Shown here piece by piece: positions 23,865-34,525 of a stretch of 64,000 bases of DNA (position 1 is the stretch's first letter; every line of letters starts with the position of its first letter). Made by a program: the position numbers and the translations under genes. The DNA is from Primula veris. Lineage: Eukaryota; Streptophyta; Magnoliopsida; Ericales; Primulaceae. The notes under the pieces are model-generated. The model was given only the letters and a program-made list of their open reading frames with translations, did no database searches and had not been told where the DNA came from. The stretch covers positions 6,078,501 to 6,142,500 of the forward strand of contig OY821750.1 of the NCBI GenBank assembly GCA_963682055.1, given 5' to 3'.

Positions 23865-24049
23865 TGTTGTAGGATATTATTGGACTATTGGGCTTGTACT
23901 TTATGGGTCCAAGTGGGCTTATAACCCTACCACTCTATCTATATAAAGAGGGTTAGGGGTCTTGTATTTTACATTCATTAAGACTATACCGTTCTCTCCT
24001 CTCTCTACTTCTGTCTTCCTATATACGTAGCTAATAGTGTATTACAATA
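23865..24049 (+). repeat. 3' LTR of Copia copy 2
   Basis: It matches the 5' LTR except for about eight substitutions and a 19-base deletion in the ATTCATTCA stretch. It is preceded by the polypurine tract AAAGGGGGAG at 23855-23864 and followed by GTAAA. Confidence 0.9.
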
Positions 24050-26939
24050 GTAAATAAATATTGATAAAATCCAATCTGAAGATTAATAGTACTGTATTAG
24101 GTACATAGAAGCATTACAAAGGAGATACCTCAAACAAGGAAAAGTTCAATTACACATTAATTTCTTTAGTAAAATGACTATTTAATTATTAAAGGCCATT
24201 TAATCTTGGGGAAAATGACTATTGCTAGAATATATTTGTTTTTATGAGGCCATTATAAAATCACCACCGAAGAACTGAGAAACTTAATAATTTTAATTTC
24301 CTCCCCCTCTCCTCTAGGGAGTGGTGGATAAATACTAAATAAAACCTATTGTTTAAATCTCTAGAGAACAATTTCAGTTCACCAATGAATATTGTTGGCA
24401 ATAATGTTTGTAAGTTTCGTCCCTCTTTTTCTATTTCTTTTGGTGCTTTTATAAGTGGTCAATTTGTTTCTTCAAAATTTATAACGGAATATTCTCCAAT
24501 TTTTCAATAATATATCTACCACGTTCATCTGGTTCTGTTACGAATAGGCCCTAGAGGTTATATTCTTCAAGCTCTATAAACACAGTAAATTTTCGGAAAA
24601 TTTACTCCTGGGAAATTTTAGGTTTTTATTTTTATTTTTATTACCATTCATTTTCTTAAAACGAATATTTATACATGTTACACACACGCACTCATATCAG
24701 ATTCATATATATATATATATACAATGTCGGTCCAAAGGTTATGAGTGCTTCAGCGGTAAAAATATTTTTACGTCCCAATTTTTCCCCATGTCTTGCCAAA
24801 AGATATATAGTAACTAAAAAATAAAATAAACACTAAATAATATTAAAACAAACAATTGAGATGATATAGATTTTATTTGTTCATATATAAGAGCATATTT
24901 AAAATATATTTTTTGAAAAAAACTTTCATACAATCTCTCTTTTTTAATGGCTGTATAACCCAATCTTATAAGTTATGTAAAAAAAATTGAAATTACTAAA
25001 CACAAATTTAGTGTAGTTAAGATGATAGAGCCCTTACTTTGTTCCGAGAGATATTAATTCTCTTTAACCTCTAATTATTACAATTAAATTTTAAATGCCA
25101 AAAAAGAAAATTGGGTGTTCCACATAACTTTACTACAATAACAAAATGAATATAAATGTTTTTGTTATTTATCTTTTGGGAGGGTTACCATTCAAACATA
25201 AATTGATTTGTGCGTGTGTGTGTGTGTGTAGGATCATGAAAATGAGCTAAAGTAATTCTTTTTATTTTATTTTTGTTGAGATGATACTTTGACTCACAAT
25301 TTTAATAGGCTATTTTAAACTGTTGTCCCTGAGTATGCAGAAAATGACGAAAGAGACTATCATATGCGATCATTGTTCATTTCATTTCAAACTTTCCACT
25401 CAAGTTATTACGGGTACGTGAGAAATTTAAAGTATAATTGATATTTTTGTGTGTGTGTAGGATTTGTCTACTTGTATATGTTTATTAGACATCTAGAATT
25501 TCACTAGTTGTAGGATAAATTTTGTAGTATAAGGTGTCATGGATGTTTTCTACTAATCTTTCCTTAAAAATAAGTGTCTTGCAAAGGAAATTTTGCGTAA
25601 AGAGAAAAAATAAATACATTAATATGATTCATCGATTGAGGGCACGTCCACATGCACACACACGAACCAATATACACATTTTAACTTATATCCATACCAA
25701 AAGTTCAATCCAATAGTATGGTGGGTTATTGGTGTATATTAGTTGACATAAAATTCCAGCTCAATCTCGATTCTCTACTCAACACGCATTCGAAGCCTCC
25801 AGCGATGTGCCTCACGGCTTGCGGCCTAATGGCAACGATGCATATCTCGGTCATCTATGTTCAGCCAATGAACGTTTTCCCTTGGGAGCTCGAGAGGAGT
25901 TCAGTCCTGAAACGTCTTTTGTCAACTTTGATAATATTTGTGGGAATATTATCACATCGGGTACGGTATACACGTGCACACACTACACTCACACGGGCCT
26001 AATATACACATTCGAACGATCATATAAATAGTAATTGTCAACCAAGTATTGTACAGTGAGTCAATGATGTATATTAATGGAAATCAATTTTCATATCAAT
26101 TCGACGTGAGATTTTACATGTGCGCCATAATATTAATCTCTTGATCCAATCAGTCCTCGTCATAATCTACTTCAAGATTCTATTCATCGTGCTACATTTT
26201 CATAACCATCTCAGTTATTCAAGTTCCTCCATGTCCTCCTTCTTATAATAAGATCTCTTTTTGAGGTCTTGTTTATTTTTCTCTCGTTTCCAAGTCACAT
26301 CTGGTTAAGCTTGAGTTATGTTCGAATTTTAAAAACAGCTATAACCAATAGCTCATTTTGATTGCCAAAGCTTTTTTTAGATTGGCTTTGTTTTCTTCTT
26401 GGAATTTATGGCATAACTCTAAATCTTTCCGCGTTAGTTCGAGCCCAGGGGGAAGCTAAGTGGAGACGATCGGGTGCCACGGCACCCCCCGTAATTTTAG
26501 AAATCCCAAGTGACGCAATTTTTTTTTAGTACATTTCTTTTTAGGTGTAGATTTGACACCCCCATAAAAATATGTTACTTGTACATATATTTTGGCACCC
26601 CCCATTTACATATCCTGGCTTCATTAAGCCCATATTTAATAGGGTTCGGAAAGTGTGCCATAAACATACATTAAATCATGAACTCATTTGAAAATTATTG
26701 ATCACATATTGACCGTTTCCTCTCTAAATATATTTATTTTCTTTTCATATGTACTATTCGAAAGTGCATGTAAGTTTGTAGTGGGTGGTTAAATTGGTGA
26801 GGGGGAGTATTTAATTTGAAAAAATTAAAATATATTTTGACCTATTTTATCGGATGTCAACCAATTAAATCATAGGCAATTTTATGTCTAGTCCATTTTT
26901 TGATCTTTTATTAAGCTCAAATCCAAAAAATAGAACTTA
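24050..26939. other. Gene-free AT-rich region
   Basis: No gene could be recognised. Short microsatellites are present: (AT)n at about 24708-24722, (GT)n at about 25213-25229 and a CA-rich run near 25655. A slightly GC-richer block at 25720-25970 gives short overlapping open frames in two phases but matches no family I know. C-rich GGCACCCCCC words near 26485 and 26593 suggest further old transposon DNA. Confidence 0.4.
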
Positions 26940-28200
26940 TTTAATTTTTAATCCAAAATATAAAACAAATGAAAATATAAACAAATAAAACATTAAAAAA
27001 CAACATAAAAATTTCAAAACTTCCAAAAAATAATTCGAAAAATAGTCAAAAAAATTTAAAATATAAATTTAAAAAATTATAAAAATGTAATTTTTATTAA
27101 TATTAATAAAATCCAAAAAAATCAAAAAAAAATCGAAATACAATCCAAAAATTTTTGTGCATGCACTTTTCTCGATTGTGTATTCACTTTCTTGATTTTG
27201 TATGTGCACTTTGCTCGATTTTATATGCATGCACTTTATGAATTGTATTTCTTGATTTTGTGTATGAATTTTTATAGATGTGTATGCAATTTTTCTGAAT
27301 GTGTATACTCTTTTTTTAGACGTGTATGCAAAATTCTTGATGTGTATGCACTTATTTAGTATTATTTATGTATTTTGCTTGATTTTATATGCATTTTTCT
27401 CGATTGTTTATGCATTTTTCTCGATTGTGTATGCACTTTATGGTTTTTGTATGCACTTTTCATGATTGTGTCTGCATATCTAATTTACCGAAACAATATT
27501 ATTTCCGGTGCCATTATTTCTACTTCTGCAGCTATTGGTTTGCATTTTTGCATACACAATACAGAAAATTGCATAAATAATACGAAAAAATGCATACATA
27601 ATACAGAAAACTGCATAAACAATCCAGAAATTTGCATACACAATAAATAAAAAGTGCATGCACAATCAAGAAAAATATATAAATAATTCATAAAGTGCAT
27701 ACATAATACTAAATAAGTGCATACACATTGAGAATTTTGCATATACATCTAAAAAAAAGTGCATACATATCTAGAAAAACGCATAAACAAAATCAAGAAA
27801 GTGCATGCATAATCTATAAATTGCATATAAAATCGAGCAAAATGCATACATAATACCAAATAAGTGCATACACATCAAGAATTTTGCATACACAACTAAA
27901 AAAAATCATACACATTCAGAAAAAGTGCATACACGTTCAGATAAGTGTATACACAAAATAAAGAAAGTGTATACACAAAATCAAGAAAATATATACGCAA
28001 TTCAGAAAAGTGCATACACAATTCAGAAAAATGAATGCAATTTTATTTTTTAATTGTATTTCAATTTTTTTGATTTTTTTTTTATAAAAATACATTTTTT
28101 TTTTATTTTTTTGAAGTAATTGAATTTTTGAATTTTATTAATTTTTTTGAATTTTTGGGTTTATTTATTGGGTGTGTTTATTTATTGTTATTTTAAAATT
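26940..28200. mobile_element. Foldback-like palindromic element with internal repeats
   Basis: The left arm (to about 27480) contains repeated TGTATGCACTTT-TCTCGATTGTG units of roughly 25-35 bases. The right arm (from about 27545) contains the reverse-complement type, TGCATACACAAT-CAGAAAA. Outside these, AT-rich flanks are also inverted copies: AAATACAATCCAAAAA on the left, TAATTGTATTTCAATTTTTT on the right. The centre near 27490-27540 is unique. Long inverted arms made of tandem units are the mark of foldback-type DNA elements. No transposase is inside, and the exact ends are uncertain. Confidence 0.65.
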
Positions 28201-29147
28201 GTTGGCTAACAAATAAATTAACCTTCACATTAGTTATGTTGTAATAACCATAACCAAGGTCGGCCTTAGCGATTCGGCACCTAAGTTTAGTCTAAATTTC
28301 GGTGCCTTTTTATACCTAGTTTGAGACAACAACAAAAAACCGATGAAAGAAAAAATAACATAGTTAAAATAAAAAAGGTAGATAAAATATCAAAAAAATT
28401 ATTATTGTCAAGATGGTAAACATCTGAGTTTTAGGTTAGTCTGAGCAAATGAGTTCGAATCTTATACACGGATTAATTCAGTAAATTTTTGTTTAACACA
28501 TAAATGTCCCATCTATTGGTGAGTTTCAAACCCACAACCATTTCAGTGACAATATAAACATCCATGAAGTTTTACCTGCAGACTACCCTAAATTTTATAA
28601 CCAGTAAGCATGTTTGTATGTATTTATATGTATTAATTGAGTTTTCTTTATAACAACCAATAATACAAAAAAAATAATTGGTGCATGTTGATCCTACGAC
28701 ACCTAAGCTGAGGGGCTTTGACCATAACTTTAACATTGTTAAAATTATTGTTAAATTTAACAAGTATTTTAATAGGTGATGTTGCAAAACAAGTTTACTC
28801 ATTACCATAATTGACCATTTATATATTAAAAAAAAGTAGTAGATAACCTTGTTACAATAATAAATTAACGTGTCTTTATAAGCTTTAGAATAAAATGATT
28901 TACCTTGTTGAATCTCTAGGAAGCCTCAATAAATCAATAAATCAATCAAACTTAGAATTAATTACTTGTTCAAATACTCATATACACTATGTACCTTGCT
29001 CGTACCTCAAACAAAATAACTAGATCTTCGAGCATTGACAAGTTTCGATGAATTTCCTCATCATTTTGTATTCAAGATATGGACGCATCTTTTTCCTTTA
29101 TCATTAAACACATTACAAGAATATGTTAGTATAGCTACAGTCTAGGT
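28201..29147. other. Gene-free region with a possible SINE fragment
   Basis: No coding region is supported. At 28412-28470 the sequence has a GATGGTAAAC stretch and, about 40 bases on, GAGTTCGAATC. These resemble RNA polymerase III A and B boxes of a tRNA-derived SINE. The evidence is weak. Confidence 0.35.
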
Positions 29148-29335
29148 TGCACGGGTACCGTACCGTACCCGGTACGATACGGGTATGGCAGTACGGTAAT
29201 AGTTAAAAATTTCTGTACGGTACGGGAAGGGTACGTCAATAAAAAAATTATTTATTTATATATATATATGATTTAATTTAAATTTACAATATTAAAATAA
29301 CATAATTAATAAACTTTAGTACAATTTAGGTATAT
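29148..29335. repeat. ACGGTA-rich inverted arm, left copy
   Basis: The arm begins GGTTGCACGGGTACCGTACC and continues into AT-rich DNA with TTAAAATAACATAATTAA. Its reverse complement matches 35240-35497 over most of its length. Between them lie 6 kb including the orphan exon and a MAKR gene. Confidence 0.7.
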
Positions 29336-29818
29336 GTTGGAACCTTCCTAGATTCTGCTATAAGATAGCCTCACTCATGCACCGATTTCCTTAATATCAT
29401 TAATGATTATCTGCCTAATTGCAAGCTGCGTATGGCAACTTTTTGCAGCATTGATCCGGAAAATGAAGGAAAAGTCATATTAGTAAATTAGGAAAATAAC
29501 AAACGATACACGTCTACATTCTTGTATCTGGAAAGGTCTTACAACTTGTTTGGTTGTACCCCTTAAGCCCAACTTCTTTGTTTTGTGTATAAGCTGCATG
29601 TCATGTGTTTGGATAGCTTAAAAACAGTGCACATTTTCTTTTGACTCGGAGAGATAAAAAACTTTAAATTGAATGACCCAACTTATTTCCAGACTCAAGT
29701 ATACCTTCATGTTTGCTGAATAGTTAAAGCCTAACAAGCATTCTAGTTGAGTTTAGTCTAAATTGCTTGCCAAATTTATATCTCATACTCATACCGTTTA
29801 TTCTTTCAAATTTTCCAG

Positions 29819-30190
29819 CTTGTAATTGGAATTATCAAGCAAGAGGGTGCAAACAAGTTGAACAACAAAAAGCACTTGTTTGAACCATCAATCGACAATC
29901 CTCAACCAGTGGCTGGAAATATGGACATAACAACAGCGTCATTACCGATCGATAAGACCCTTGAAAAGTCAGTGATAATACCTCAAGGCTTTCTGATGTC
30001 ACCGACTCATGAAGATCATGACAAAATAAAAGCTGATCAGTCTGAAGATCATCACGATCAGAATGGCTCACAGCCGTTGGATCAATCTGATGACAACAAT
30101 GGAGATGCGCAGAATGCCTTACAACCGATAGATCATGTGCCTCGCCAGATTTTGTCGGATGATGACGAGGGTGATGCACATGAAGGCTAA
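29819..30190 (+). CDS. Orphan terminal exon, acidic C-terminal tail, unknown protein
   Basis: The open segment starts after a good acceptor (TTTTCCAG at 29811-29818) and runs 123 codons to a TAA stop. It begins LVIGIIKQEGANKL and becomes very acidic and Asn/Gln-rich near the end (DQSDDNNGDAQ, SDDDEGDAHEG). I do not recognise the family and see no upstream exon on the same strand. It may be the last exon of a gene whose 5' part is gone, or a fragment carried by a transposon, since it lies between inverted ACGGTA-rich arms. The acceptor and long open frame are seen; that it is coding is inferred. Confidence 0.4.
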   Translation, partial: LVIGIIKQEGANKLNNKKHLFEPSIDNPQPVAGNMDITTASLPIDKTLEKSVIIPQGFLMSPTHEDHDKIKADQSEDHHDQNGSQPLDQSDDNNGDAQNALQPIDHVPRQILSDDDEGDAHEG

Positions 30191-31228
30191 TGTTATACTC
30201 CGCACATCAAAGTTGTGAAAATGTTGATGAAATTTTAGTAATTGTTTTGCAGTTTTACCTTCAAAAAAATACAAACTCTGTTTGTGATAAGCTTGTGTAA
30301 TACCATACTTTTTTTCTTGGGACTTTTTATTCATGTGTTGTTATCGACTTTTCAGATTAGTAATTTCTCTCTCCTTTTAAATCATTAACATTCAACACTC
30401 TAACTGTAGCTTACTTTTATGTTTATGTGTTTACTATAAAGTAAAATATATGTGAAACCAATTACAGCTCTACATAAGGAGGATTGAAGAAGGGGATCGA
30501 TCCTTTGCATCACATCACGATAGTACTACTTGAACATGTTACGAGTCAATTAGGCCAAGGATTATTGGCGATAGATCATCGGTCCTTTTTTAGGATTATC
30601 GAGCACCTCGGTCCTCTACATTTACTTATATATAGTTAACACTAAATTTACATTTCTATTTTCCTTTTATTCTCTTGTTCCAAATTTATATGATTGAGAT
30701 CATTCTGGGTGGTCTAGCATAACAGCATCAGAGAGTTAACATTATTGCAGAAATATAACCAAAAGAAATAGTCTGAAACAATAAAAAGAGTTACCCTCAC
30801 ACAATTTTAGCCCTATATATTTCAAGGACCATTTTGAGCAAGGGTTTGTAGTATGAGATCAGTCTTATGTTGATCAGTAGCTGTACTAACTGTGGTCAGT
30901 TGATAATGAAAATTGTCTTAAAAAATACTAGCGTACATTGAGTATTAAGTTATTGTGTGTGTTTGTGTCAAAAAGCCCAAGTTATAAGCCAATTATAAAA
31001 TAGGTCAATTATGCCAATATCAGGTGACTACATTACAAACAATAATTTCTCAAACTACTTGTTTCAATCCTTTCTTTTACATAAGAAAAACCAAACAAAT
31101 CTACTTTTTGACTTGTACAATAAGGAACAAGAGGAAAACTATGATAAGCAAAAACTTGTAAATAAAAACAAACTGGTGGTACTTTCTTGTTACTTTTATT
31201 CATTTCTTTTATATCAGAAACTCTTATC
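30191..31228. other. Region between the orphan exon and the MAKR gene
   Basis: No supported gene is present. It contains the second copy of the dispersed repeat (30806-31003) and otherwise AT-rich DNA. Confidence 0.5.
30806..31003 (+). repeat. Dispersed repeat, copy B
   Basis: This is a direct copy of 8136-8330, sharing TTAGCCCTATATA, CAAGGGTTTGTAGTATGA and GGTCAGTTGATAATGAA with scattered changes. Confidence 0.6.
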
Positions 31229-32268
31229 TCAAATACTAATTCTCCTCTGCTCCTCTTCCATGAATGTTCTTGGTGGGTCTGAAAACAAAAAATGAATTGA
31301 AAATTAGATTAATATGAACATAAGCACGGATGACTTGTTTGAAGTCTAACAATTAAGCATATAAGCTAGCTTGTTCGAGGTCAAGATAAACATATGGTCC
31401 ATCTAAGTTAATCTTTCTAACATTTTCAGGTAAAAACACAAACAAATGAAATCTGATAAATCATATACACTGCATTTTCTAAATAAAATAAACATTTAAA
31501 ACGAGTTTAGAAACTACCAGAGAAGCCAATATATGCAGAAGTTACATCTAATCAAGACTTAAATTTTCCTGATTATGTGATTGTTTAACAAAGCTTCTAT
31601 CTGAATAAACAAACTTATTGAATCTAAAACTTTTCTTGGTTCATCTTTTTTTAAAACTTCAATATATTCAGGATAAAAAACCAAAAAAGGACAAAACTTA
31701 ACTTTAAGGTGCTGGCAAGCACATTACAACTTCTAAGCCAAAATAGTTTAGCTTAAACCATGCAATATATGAATGTGTATTTACCTCTAGAGGAGTAATA
31801 TGATCGTCTGCAATGAAGTATAGCACTCTGTATACCATCATGCTGTTGCAATAGCGAATCGTCTCTCCTCTCCCTCTTCACTGCCACGTCACCAACCCCC
31901 GACGATGCTGACCTGCTCTTCCTTAACTGCCTACACACTTCTCTAAGCGGCGATTTTTTTTCATTCGCTAAAACTTCGTCCGAAAACTTGAACCTTGAAG
32001 CCTTGTTGTAAAAAGGCTTGATCATCTTCATGTACTTGCGTATAATCACATTGTTGGAAAAACGGTTAGATTGTACTATGTTTGAGTTCTTTTCGCTTAT
32101 GAACAATGTGAAAATAGGGACTTCTTCAAGATTGTTTGGTTTAGGGGTTATTTTGTTTTTGTTGGTTAAGATGTTTTTACGTTTTATGGGTACAGTGAAG
32201 TCGATGTCGAAGAATGAGTCTTCTTCTTCATTAGTTTGCCAAAGTGTTAGTAGGCTTATAGTTTTCAT
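31229..32268 (-). CDS. Membrane-associated kinase regulator (MAKR/BKI1 family)
   Basis: MAKR proteins, like BKI1, bind the plasma membrane through basic patches and regulate receptor kinases through a C-terminal kinase-binding segment. Exon 1 is complement(31785-32268), 161 codons plus one base. Its features in order are EEEDSFFDIDFTVP (residues 14-27), the conserved KYMKMIKPFY (78-87), LREVCRQLRKSRSASS (108-123) and DDSLLQQHDGIQSAILHC (136-153), the last being the hallmark C-terminal motif. A GTAAAT donor follows SSR. A plausible final exon, complement(31229-31278), adds DPPRTFMEEEQRRISI, giving 177 residues. Without splicing the frame reads a short unrelated tail to 31753. The protein is short for the family (often over 250 residues). 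Family call is firm; the second exon is inferred. Confidence 0.8.
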
Positions 32269-32272
32269 GGTT

Positions 32273-32307
32273 GAGAGAGAGAGTGTGTGTATGTGTGTGT
32301 GTGTGAC
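32273..32307. repeat. GA/GT microsatellite next to the MAKR start codon
   Basis: A (GA)n run followed by a (GT)n run lies immediately upstream of the MAKR ATG on its 5' side. It would be in the 5' untranslated leader, where CT-rich repeats are frequent in plant genes. Confidence 0.8.
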
Positions 32308-32309
32308 TA

Positions 32310-34219
32310 TGTGAAAAGGAAAGGAGAAGACTTGAAGGCTATAAATAAAGGGGACCTTTTATGTAAGTTTTGGAAAGTGACAAATGAAGACAAAGAAAAT
32401 GTGTATACAAATTTCTAACTTTGATATAAAAACCCATGTTAGTGGGTAATTATAGTTGTGTACATCATTCAAATATTATTACTAAAAGCACACCAGCTTA
32501 TAGTTTATTATTTTTTATATAATTTTATTAATTTTGGTGTAGTAAAAAGATCTTAGTATTTAGTTATATACTGTATGTAGGTGTAGCAAAAGAAAATGGA
32601 TTAGTATACAAAGTTGAGGAATATGACCCTATGTCTAAAATAGTAAAAGTCACTGTACTAATGTTATTCATAAGCACTAGTATTACTACTTTATTATTTA
32701 TTGCCTTTTTACCTTTTGTGCTTAAATTTTTACACATATAGCCTTTCCAAATTTCATTCCATAATTGAGCTCCATATGCTCACGTAATTCCTCGTGTAAC
32801 AATGGAAAACAAATTACAAGACCATTTTTTCCTACATAAAAATAGTTCAAATTCATTTTCCGAATGAAAGTTGTCTAATTTTTGCAGCTCATTATAATTT
32901 ATATGTATTTCATCACTTCCTTTTATTTTTGTATTCTCTTTTCCCCGAATAATAGAGTAAGAAAGTTCCATATTTAAAACTTTGGCTACCTTATCTTTGT
33001 AGGTCAAAAGGTTTTACTTTTACCGTTAAGAAAGACCCAAAAAGAGAAATTTATTTTAGAAAAAGAACTAAAGCCAAAAAGAAACGACACATACATTGGC
33101 CTTTGTTTTGCTTTTGCCTGTCTTTATTAAAATCTGAAACTTAGAAAATTCGGTTCTCATGAAATGCATAACATTGGCCACAATGATCTAAGCATGTGCC
33201 TCTCTTTCTTTTTAAAACCTTACCGGTCATTGCTTTTGCTTTTGAGGTGTAACCATAGTCACATCTTAGAAGGAAGGGGAACGGAAGCGGAAATTTTACA
33301 TAAAAAAGATTAAAAAAAAATTAATTTTACATGTGAAATAATGGAACGTGAAGTGAGAAATGAGAAACAGAGTTTTTAAAAGTCAAATAGAATTGTAGCA
33401 TTTAATTAATGTATTTATTAGACAATCACATAAAAGAATTTTATAACATAGATGATTTTCTACCGTCAAGTTTGATCACATGGACAAATAAAATGCTAGT
33501 ACTATCCCGTATAACTTGCTTTATATTAATGAGCTAGACACACTAATTTGTAACTTCTTTCTTGTAAAGTAATTTTGCCTCTATCTTCCCACCAATTAAA
33601 AAGAAGAAAGTAATAGCGTGGGGAGATAAATTTTACTTTTGTTTCTCTTTAATTTATGTACACTTTATCTTTTGTGTATTTGTGACATGACATTTGTGAC
33701 ATACCAATTGCCCAATCAAGGTAAAAATACCCTTTGCTTTAAGAGGTTGACTTGCAAGTGTGCATGTGACCTCTTTAAATGACCTAAAAATCTCATACCT
33801 TCTCATTAGAAAAAAAGTAATTTTGGCAAAAAGCAAAAGTACACGAAAAAAAGCCATGGGCGCGCAAGAAAAAAATAAGAAAAGAAGGTTATCAACTGTT
33901 TAGCATCTTATATTTAAAAAAAAAAAAAAACTGTTTAGCATCTTTTAAAATTTAAAGGACACTAAAAACTTGTGCTTTTTCTACCTTTATCTTATTGAGA
34001 TAAAGTCAAACACATGGCCTTGTAGCTTTCTATGTTTCCGAACTCCAACCAAATTGATTCTATAATATGACTTAGTTACTTATCCGAAGTGTGGTTGCTC
34101 AAATTAAATTACAATACGTAATAGTTGAAAAATCATGACACACCTATGAAGGTACATGACAGGAAAACAAATTAAGCATTTTGTTCTAAAATGTAAAATC
34201 TATAAAATGGTATTGGTAC
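32310..34219. other. Gene-free region upstream of the MAKR gene
   Basis: This should include the MAKR promoter on the minus strand, but no clear TATA box could be singled out among many AT-rich words. No other coding region is supported. Confidence 0.45.
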
Positions 34220-34525
34220 ATATTGAAATTTTTAATATTTCTCAAACATGGAACGATATGACCAATTCGTGCAATAGTTTCAGTCACTTTTTTTTTCCAA
34301 GAGGCCCTTGAATCAGTGCAGAAGTTGTGAATGATGCATGCAACAGCATATTTCGGGTATTTTAGTTAACGAAAATTAAAATTTTCTCAAAAATGGAATA
34401 TGACCTATTAGTGCAAAAGTCCCAGTTACTTTTTCTCCCAAGACCTCGAATTAGGGCAAACGCTGTGGTTGATGCATGCTATATATCAGATTTCGGGAAT
34501 TTTAGTTATTCGAATTGATATCCAA
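34220..34525. repeat. Diverged two-unit tandem repeat of about 130 bp
   Basis: Both units share the order ATGACC-ATT-GTGCAA-AGT, AGTCACTTTTT or AGTTACTTTTT, then GTTGTGAATGATGCATGC or CTGTGGTTGATGCATGC, then TTTCGGG-ATTTTAGTTA. The divergence is considerable, so the duplication is old. Confidence 0.55.

Larger units (their letters stand above)
17111..24049 (+). mobile_element. Copia-type LTR retrotransposon, complete copy 2 (non-autonomous)
   Basis: The LTRs are 17111-17314 and 23865-24049. The flanking GTAAA at 17106-17110 and 24050-24054 is the 5-bp target duplication. The interior from about 18460 onward is nearly identical to copy 1, with the same broken gag, integrase and RT. The LTRs are much less similar to those of copy 1 and end in ATA rather than ACA. 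The two LTRs of this copy differ by about eight substitutions and a 19-base gap, so it is older than copy 1. The leader carries an expanded 52-bp minisatellite. Confidence 0.92.

Noticed and set aside
25718..26031. Two overlapping ORFs of 94 and 74 codons in GC-richer DNA
   Set aside because: Neither shows a known motif, a splice context or a biased composition typical of a coding exon.
27260..28030. Regular TGCATACACAAT repeats that might look like a CRISPR array
   Set aside because: Units are contiguous, diverged and inverted around a centre, without unique spacers, in a plant nuclear context.
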